Shown here one piece after another: positions 14,889 to 20,339 of a stretch of DNA of 20,339 nt; position 1 is the first letter of the stretch, and every line of letters begins with the position of its first letter. This DNA is from Aurantimonadaceae bacterium (GTDB taxonomy: Bacteria > Pseudomonadota > Alphaproteobacteria > Rhizobiales > Rhizobiaceae): contig QIIJ01000097.1 in assembly GCA_003232595.1 (NCBI GenBank), positions 1-20,339 on the forward strand, in the 5' to 3' direction. The notes under the pieces are model-generated. The model ran no database searches. It saw only the letters and a list, made by a program, of their open reading frames with translations, and had not been told where the DNA came from. The translations under genes were made by a program, and so were the position numbers.

Positions 14889-15464
14889 CTATACCACCGC
14901 TTCGACGGCCTCGACCTGCGGAATAAAGTGTTTCAAGAGGTTTTGAATGCCGTGTTGCAGGGTTGCGGTAGAGGAAGGACAACCCGCACATGCACCCCGC
15001 ATTTCCAGATAAACAATGCCTTCCTTGAATCCGCGAAATGTGATGTCGCCACCATCTTGTGCGACTGCCGGGCGAACCCTCGTTTCCAGCAGATCCTTGA
15101 TAGTTTCAACGATATCCTCATCGCCCTCGTCGAAAAACTCCTGACCACTGCCGGTTGCCGTACCTGCTTCAACATCTGCCGTCATGACCGGTGAATCATT
15201 CATGAAATGCTCCATGATGGCACCCAGAATTGCCGGCTTCAGATGTTGCCAGTCAGAAACGTCTTTTTTAGTGATGGTGACAAAGTCGTGGCCAAAAAAC
15301 ACCCCATCCACACCTGTTACTTCAAACAGACGTTCGGCCAGGGGAGATTTGCCCTCAGCTTCATCAAGTCCGCGGAAATCAATTGTGCCGGAGGGAATGA
15401 CCGTGCGTCCAGGCAGGAACTTCAGGGTTGCTGGATTGGGGGTGGCTTCTGTCTGAATAAACAT
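14889..15464 (-). CDS. NifU-family Fe-S cluster carrier (Nfu)
   Basis: A 191-residue cytoplasmic protein that would carry Fe-S clusters to target enzymes. The N-terminal Nfu_N domain (M-F-I-Q-T-E-A-T-P-N-P-A-T-L-K-F-L-P-G, to about 90) is joined by an acidic linker to the NifU domain (about 115-185) with R-P-A-V-A-Q-D-G-G-D-I and the cluster-binding C159-A-G-C162 (R-G-A-C-A-G-C-P-S-S-T). The length and domain order match rhizobial and mitochondrial NFU1-type proteins. AGGT lies 7-8 bases before the ATG. A promoter and an Irr-box-like palindrome lie 64-108 bases upstream, suggesting iron/heme-dependent control. In several Rhizobiales a universal stress protein gene lies between trpS and this gene; here the space is only 143-144 bases and holds no such gene. 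Confidence 0.95.
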   Translation of the reverse strand: MFIQTEATPNPATLKFLPGRTVIPSGTIDFRGLDEAEGKSPLAERLFEVTGVDGVFFGHDFVTITKKDVSDWQHLKPAILGAIMEHFMNDSPVMTADVEAGTATGSGQEFFDEGDEDIVETIKDLLETRVRPAVAQDGGDITFRGFKEGIVYLEMRGACAGCPSSTATLQHGIQNLLKHFIPQVEAVEAVV

Positions 15465-15527
15465 TTTCGATACCTGTGATGTTGATGGGCTATCTAGCCC
15501 GGCAGATGGAGTAAGCTCCGCTATCAG

Positions 15528-15544
15528 TTTAGAATTACTCTAAA
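15528..15544 (-). promoter_or_regulatory. Irr-box (iron control element)-like operator of nfu
   Basis: On the minus strand TTTAGAG-TAA-TTCTAAA, on the plus strand TTTAGAA-TTA-CTCTAAA. It differs at one position from the palindromic ICE/Irr-box consensus TTTAGAA-N3-TTCTAAA as I recall it from published work on Rhizobiales. It begins at the last base of the predicted -10 box and would cover the transcription start of nfu. Confidence 0.6.
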
Positions 15545-15572
15545 CAATAACCGCTGCTGACCCGGGTTTCAA
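15544..15572 (-). promoter_or_regulatory. Predicted sigma-70 promoter of nfu
   Basis: Reading leftward, a -35 box TTGAAA (15572-15567), a spacer of exactly 17 bases, and a -10 box TATTGT (15549-15544). This places the transcription start about 70 bases before the nfu ATG, within the Irr-box-like palindrome. Confidence 0.5.
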
Positions 15573-15607
15573 GCTTAACAGTCAAAATAATGCGCCATCG
15601 TCACCAA

Positions 15608-16651
15608 TCAAGTCGCCGGCATAATGAATCCGACGATTTCCTTGACAGCCTTGATGGTATCGGAAGCAAGAACACGGGCGCGATCTGCCCCGTTGGAAAG
15701 TATTGCATCGATATGCCCAGGATCGGCCTGCAATTTTTGCATTTCTGAGGAAATCGGCGCCAGTATTTCTACCGCCAAATCTGCCAGTTTCGGCTTGAAT
15801 TGGGAAAATTCCTGGCCTGCAAATTCGGCCAGCACAGCATCCTTACCGGTCTCGGCCAAAGCTGCATAAATCCCGACCAGGCTTTCCGCTTCCGGTCTTC
15901 CTTTTAGCTCATCGAGATTATCCGGAAGAGGGGCGGGGTCTGTCTTTGCCTTGCGAATTTTTTTGGCTATGGTTTCCGCGTTGTCGGTAAGCACAATGCG
16001 GGAAAGATCGGAAGGATCTGATTTCGACATTTTTTTTGTACCATCGCGTAGGCTCATAACACGGGTGGCGGGTCCTTCAATCAATGGTTCAGTCAACGGA
16101 AAGAACTGGTCACCATAGCCTTCTTCGGCGATGGACGGGCCAAAATCATTGTTGAACTTCTGGGCGATATCGCGGGTCAGTTCAAGATGCTGCTTTTGAT
16201 CATCACCAACCGGCACATGGGTTGCGCGATAGACCAGAATGTCGGCGGCCATCAGGTTAGGATATGAGAAAAGTCCAACGGAAGCTTTTTCGCGATCCTT
16301 GCCTGCCCTGTCCTTGAACTGGGTCATGCGGTTTAGCCAGCCCATGCGGGCAACACAGTTGAATATCCATGCAAGCTCGGCGTGTTCTGCGACCTGACTC
16401 TGGTTGAAAACAATGTGTTTTTCAGGATCAATACCGCAGGCGATAAAGGCTGCCGTCACTTCTCGAATATTGTCGGCCAGCACCTTGGGATCCTGCCATG
16501 TAGTGATGGCATGCATATCGACGACACAATATATACAGTCGTGATTTTCCTGCAGAGCGACAAATTTTTTGATCGCGCCGAGATAGTTGCCAAGATGAAG
16601 ATTACCGGTCGGCTGAACGCCGGAAAATACCCTTTCGGGGAATTTAGTCAT
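15608..16651 (-). CDS. trpS: Tryptophanyl-tRNA synthetase
   Basis: A 347-residue class I aminoacyl-tRNA synthetase that charges tRNA-Trp. F-S-G-V-Q-P-T-G-N-L-H-L-G-N-Y-L-G-A (9-26) contains the HIGH-type motif, and K-M-S-K-S is at 207-211 (K-K-M-S-K-S-D). Other family marks are C-V-V-D-M-H-A-I-T, N-Q-S-Q-V-A-E-H-A-E-L-A-W, M-T-Q-F-K-D and V-G-D-D-Q-K-Q-H-L-E-L-T-R-D-I-A. The length fits the bacterial enzyme. I prefer the ATG at 16651, preceded by GGAG at 9 bases; the ATG at 16666 (five residues longer) has a weak ribosome site. It lies downstream of murJ on the same strand and is probably co-transcribed with it. Confidence 0.96.
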   Translation of the reverse strand: MTKFPERVFSGVQPTGNLHLGNYLGAIKKFVALQENHDCIYCVVDMHAITTWQDPKVLADNIREVTAAFIACGIDPEKHIVFNQSQVAEHAELAWIFNCVARMGWLNRMTQFKDRAGKDREKASVGLFSYPNLMAADILVYRATHVPVGDDQKQHLELTRDIAQKFNNDFGPSIAEEGYGDQFFPLTEPLIEGPATRVMSLRDGTKKMSKSDPSDLSRIVLTDNAETIAKKIRKAKTDPAPLPDNLDELKGRPEAESLVGIYAALAETGKDAVLAEFAGQEFSQFKPKLADLAVEILAPISSEMQKLQADPGHIDAILSNGADRARVLASDTIKAVKEIVGFIMPAT

Positions 16652-16747
16652 ATTGGTGGGCTCCATTGCCGGAGGGTTGGACTCCTGCCGGTCGATGATA
16701 TTTCGTGCGGGTTATGACGGAGTGGCCGGGTAAGGGCAAGAAAAAAT

Positions 16748-18269
16748 TCAACCGCGTTTGAGCATTGTTTTTAGTTCTGCCTTTGAAACCACACCGGTCA
16801 GGATAATGATGGCAAAATAGATTATTACAGATGCGGCGATGAGGCCGAGCACAAAGACCATCCGGGAAAGGAACCCGGCGGTGGACAACTGATCGGCCAA
16901 CGCCTCATGGCCAAACCAGAGCAATGCGCCCATTATTGCGCTTGATACAACAATCATCATCACCCGGTACAGGGTTTGTTTTTCGGGTCGATATTCTGAA
17001 ATTGATCCAGGCAGAAATTGCTGTGGCAATAGCAATTCCGACATGGCCCATGGTCGGAAACAGGGCAAGGGAAATGCCCACATTGGCCACCATCATGACT
17101 ATGGAATAATAAAACGGTGTGCGCATATCTTCGCGGGCAAAATAGGCCGGTTGAAAAACCTTGATTAGCACATAAGCCGGAAGGCCGGAGGCATAACCAG
17201 CGAGCGCAGCAGCCGTCAGCGCCGTGGTTTCGGCGGTAAAGGCACCTCGTTCAAAAAGCAAAGAAACAATGGCATCGGGGATAATCACAAAGCCCACAGC
17301 TGCCGGTAATGTCATCAACAGGGCAAATTCAAGCGAGCGGTTTTGCAGTCTGGATACTTCTGCATGATCGCCAGCATTTAAGGAACGTGACAATTCAGGC
17401 AACAAAACCACGCCGATGGCAATGCCGACCACTCCGAGGGGCAATTGGTTGATACGGTCTGCATATTGCAAAAGGGCGATGGCTCCGTCCTGGGCTGATG
17501 CAATGATTCTTCCGATTTGAATGTTAATCTGCAATACACCGCCGGTCAGAACTACAGGGCCCATCAAAATCAGCAACCGTTTGACTTGCGGGGTCATTTT
17601 TGGACGTTTGAGCTTCAACGAAAAGCCAGCGTTTTTGGTGCCCACCATCAACAATGCCAATTGGGCAAATCCGGAAATAAAAACACCCCATGAAAGCATG
17701 ATACCGGTTGTACGCGGGCCCGCCCCCAACCACAGTCCCAGCAACAGAACGCCAACGAGTATTATATTCAGCAATACCGGAACAATGGCTGCCAGAAAAT
17801 ATAACCGCATGGAATTTAAGACGCCCGACAACATAGCCACCAGCGACATGCACAAAAGATAGGGAAACATGATCCGCGTCATGATGATGGTAAGGTCTAT
17901 TTTAGCAGGATTTTCAAACAGCGGCGCAATGATGGTCGAGACCAGAAACGGCATGGCTATAAGTGAAAGCGCTGTGAACAACAGCAAAATGGCCACCAGC
18001 ATGGCAAGAACTTCTTCGGCAAACTGGCGGGCGGATTTCTCGCCATCAGCTTCAAGCTTTTTCGCAAAAAGCGGCACAAATGCGAGGTTGAAAGCACCTT
18101 CTGCAAAAATTCGGCGAAACAGGTTGGGGAAGGCAAAGGCTGCGTAAAATGCATCGGCAACAGGCCCGGCACCAAGTGATGCAGCAATCAGCATCTCACG
18201 CACAAATCCGAGAACCCTACTTGCTGATGTAGCGCCACCGACCGTGGCAAATTTCCTGATCAAACTCAC
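16748..18269 (-). pseudogene. murJ: Lipid II flippase MurJ, frameshifted near the 3' end
   Basis: The MurJ/MviN polytopic membrane protein flips lipid II for peptidoglycan synthesis. From the ATG at 18269 the frame gives a typical MurJ with R18, R24, D39 and R52 (S-R-V-L-G-F-V-R-E, V-A-D-A-F, N-L-F-R-R) at the E. coli positions, and Y-A-D-R-I-N-Q-L-P-L-G-V. After I-S-A-W-I-N (residue 423, about 17001) it loses homology and ends at 16905. The missing C-terminus (R-P-E-K-Q-T-L-Y-R-V-M-M-I-V-V-S-S, later A-E-L-K-T-M-L-K-R-G) continues in the next frame to 16748. The junction lacks about 10 residues of a membrane helix compared with E. coli MurJ, fitting a deletion of 3n+2 bases (about 29). The broken product would be 454 residues with a foreign tail. 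MurJ is usually essential, so assembly error, partial function or a second flippase must be considered. Confidence 0.82.
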
Positions 18270-18281
18270 CTGAAAGTTACC

Positions 18282-20339
18282 CTATGCAACCACATCGGCT
18301 TTATTACCTTTATTTGATTTGGCAGGTATATTCTTTGCCGGTGCTATAATGTCCATAATCGCATGCTCGATGTCTCTTTTCCTCCGGGGGCTTTCAATTT
18401 TTGCACCTACCAGATCGGTCAGGTAAAATGTATCGATGGCTTTTTCACCAAAAGTCACGATATGGGCTGAGGCTATGTCCAGATTAAGATCAGCCAAAAC
18501 TCCGGTCAGGGCCGATAACAGGCCTGGTCGATCGAGGCATTCAACTTCCAACACGGTGAACTTATTTGACAGCGTATTGTCGAGGGTAATCACAGGGGAT
18601 ACGGCAAACGCGCCTAGCCCGCGCCTGGGTTTAATATGCGATGCCATGAGTTCCGGCAGATTGACTTCACCGGAAAGCACATCTTCAATCAGTTTGCTGA
18701 TACGTTTGGCGCGACGGAACTCGTCATCATCTATGTCAAATTCACGGGTAATGAAAATTGAATCCAGCGCACGACCATCCTTCGTGGTGAATACCTGCGC
18801 GTCGACAATATTGGCGCCGCCTGCCGAGCAGGCCCCGGCAATGATTGAAAGCAGTCGCGGGTGATCGGGCGCGAGCACCGTAATCTCGGTAATCGCTTCA
18901 AATTGCTTTGTCGTAACTGTGGTTGCCAGCGGTTTTCTGGCCCAGTCGGAATCGCGAATGAATTCCATATGGCGGACCTGGTCTTCGCGCGAGACTGTTA
19001 GCAGGTAGGCATCATAATGAAGGTTGAGAACCCGGTCACGTTCAAATTCATCCCAGCTGGAAAGCATCTCTTCGAGCTCTTTTCTGGTGGACTCCACCCG
19101 CTGCTTTCTCGAGGTACCGGAAAATCCACCCGTCAGATGCGGTTCAGTCTCATGATAAATCGTGCGTAGCAATTGTCCTTTCCAACCATTCCACACGCCA
19201 GGACCAACCGCCCTGGTATCGCAGACGGTAAGAATTAACAGCATTTTCATCCGCTCCATCGACTGCATAATATCGGCAAAGTCGGTGATGGTTTTGTGGT
19301 CATGAAGATCGCGGCTCTGAGCGGTGTTGCTCATCACCAGGTGCTGTTCGACCAGCCAGGACACATGTTCCGTCTGGGACGGTGACAAGCCCATTCTCGG
19401 GCACAGACTTCGCGCAATACGAGCACCCGCGACAGAATGGTCCTCCGGGCGGCCCTTGGCTATGTCGTGCAACAACAGCGCCACATAAAGCACGGTTCTG
19501 TCTTTGATTTCGCCAATCAGCTGGTGTGACAAAGGGTGTTCATCCTCAAGCTCACCTTTTTCTATTTCCGACAGAATGCCAATGGAACGAAGCAGGTGCT
19601 CATCAACGGTGTAGTGGTGATACATATTAAACTGCATCATTGCGACAATCTTGCCAAATTCAGGAATAAATCGGCCAAGAACCCCCGCCTCATTCATCTT
19701 ACGCAGGATCGCTTCGGTTTTTTTACCGGCAGTCAGTAGATCAATGAACAGCCGGTTGGCTTCCTTATTCCTGCGCATTGATTTTGAGATCAACTTCAGC
19801 GAACGGGTTAAAAGCCGCAGGGCGTCGGGATGAAAATTCAATCCGTTTTTTTGTGCCAGGCGAAACATTCTGAGCATGTTGACCGGATCGTCTGCAAATA
19901 CTTTTTCATGGGCAACATTGATGCGGTTGTTGTGATTGACAAAATCATTCGTGCCGCGAATTTTCTTTTGCCGGTTACCGATAGAACGGAATATCCGGGT
20001 CAATCCGGGCGCAATCTTGGCCTGTTTCTCTTCAAGCCCCGAGCATAATATCCGGGTCAGATCGCCGACGTGTTTGGCATGAAGAAAATAGTGCTTCATG
20101 AAACGTTCAACCGCACTTTGGCCAGGCCGGTCAGCGTAGCCAAGACTGTCAGCAATATCACGTTGAATGTCGAAGGATAGCCGCTCCTCGGCGCGCCCGG
20201 TCAAAAAATGCATATGGCAGCGCACCGCCCATTGGAAATTTTGTGCCTTGGCAAACCGAGCGTGCTCTTCTTTGGTGAACACACCAAGTTTGACCAATTC
20301 CCTGCGGGAGCGCACACGATAAAAATATTTTGATATCCA
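18282..20339 (-). CDS. glnD: Bifunctional [protein-PII] uridylyltransferase/UMP-removing enzyme GlnD (partial)
   Basis: The C-terminal 685 codons of GlnD, the nitrogen sensor that adds UMP to PII proteins when glutamine is low and removes it when glutamine is high. The frame is open to the window edge; the N-terminal nucleotidyltransferase catalytic region (about 250 residues of about 930) is outside. Visible parts are the linker R-C-H-M-H-F-L-T-G-R-A-E-E-R-L-S-F-D and M-K-H-Y-F-L-H-A-K, the HD phosphohydrolase domain with L-L-L-H-D-I-A-K-G-R-P-E-D-H-S (about visible residue 291), and two ACT domains that bind glutamine (about 482-555, I-T-V-L-A-P-D-H-P-R-L-L; about 593-665, V-E-C-L-D-R-P-G-L-L-S-A-L-T-G). 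Its stop is 12 bases before the murJ start, so glnD-murJ(-trpS) form an operon. Confidence 0.96.
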   Translation of the reverse strand, partial: WISKYFYRVRSRRELVKLGVFTKEEHARFAKAQNFQWAVRCHMHFLTGRAEERLSFDIQRDIADSLGYADRPGQSAVERFMKHYFLHAKHVGDLTRILCSGLEEKQAKIAPGLTRIFRSIGNRQKKIRGTNDFVNHNNRINVAHEKVFADDPVNMLRMFRLAQKNGLNFHPDALRLLTRSLKLISKSMRRNKEANRLFIDLLTAGKKTEAILRKMNEAGVLGRFIPEFGKIVAMMQFNMYHHYTVDEHLLRSIGILSEIEKGELEDEHPLSHQLIGEIKDRTVLYVALLLHDIAKGRPEDHSVAGARIARSLCPRMGLSPSQTEHVSWLVEQHLVMSNTAQSRDLHDHKTITDFADIMQSMERMKMLLILTVCDTRAVGPGVWNGWKGQLLRTIYHETEPHLTGGFSGTSRKQRVESTRKELEEMLSSWDEFERDRVLNLHYDAYLLTVSREDQVRHMEFIRDSDWARKPLATTVTTKQFEAITEITVLAPDHPRLLSIIAGACSAGGANIVDAQVFTTKDGRALDSIFITREFDIDDDEFRRAKRISKLIEDVLSGEVNLPELMASHIKPRRGLGAFAVSPVITLDNTLSNKFTVLEVECLDRPGLLSALTGVLADLNLDIASAHIVTFGEKAIDTFYLTDLVGAKIESPRRKRDIEHAIMDIIAPAKNIPAKSNKGNKADVVA

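Noticed and set aside
14854..14991. A longer version of the DsbA-like protein starting inside nfu
   Set aside because: It would overlap the conserved nfu C-terminus by about 100 bases, while the ATG at 14853 has a GGAG ribosome site and gives the usual family N-terminus.

Overview
The window looks like chromosomal DNA from an alphaproteobacterium, most probably of the order Hyphomicrobiales (Rhizobiales). Three things point there: a complete CtrA cell-cycle regulator next to a FliJ-like flagellar protein, the glnD-murJ-trpS-nfu gene order, and a near-perfect Irr-type iron control element. Base composition is moderate rather than GC-rich. No tRNA, rRNA, CRISPR array, insertion sequence or phage gene was recognised, so this is mainly ordinary chromosome with some decayed or accessory stretches.

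Left part (1-5062): the start of a leftward symporter-type sensor histidine kinase (cut by the window edge), then mscL with its terminator, a heavily mutated class I/II aminotransferase pseudogene, and a two-gene type I secretion operon (PrtD-like ABC exporter and HlyD-like adaptor) with overlapping genes. The exporter start overlaps, by ATGA, the stop of an orphan reading-frame tail. This suggests that an upstream operon member was lost by deletion.

Middle (5249-8700): a class III nucleotidyl cyclase fused to a TolB-like/TPR region, a cytochrome P450, and a non-coding stretch with a strong orphan terminator.

Cell-cycle/flagellar part (8853-12266): a CheY-like receiver protein, ctrA (leftward), a FliJ-like protein, a PqiA-family membrane protein, and a leftward protein that looks like FlbD without its AAA+ domain. 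The receiver gene and the FlbD-like gene both have a TTAA-N7-TTTACC sequence 70-90 bases upstream of their starts, which suits joint control by CtrA.

Right part (12306-20339, all leftward): a cysteine-desulfurase-like PLP enzyme, a 23-bp inverted repeat, a HCCA-isomerase/DsbA-like gene, nfu (NifU-family Fe-S carrier), trpS, murJ and the C-terminal two thirds of glnD. nfu has a recognisable promoter with an Irr-box-like palindrome over the expected transcription start. murJ is frameshifted near its 3' end, apparently by a short deletion.

The best leads are the nfu Irr box, the AAA-less FlbD-like regulator with its shared CtrA-like sites, the broken murJ, and the traces of a lost gene in front of the secretion operon. 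I see no clear case for a wholly new multi-gene system.
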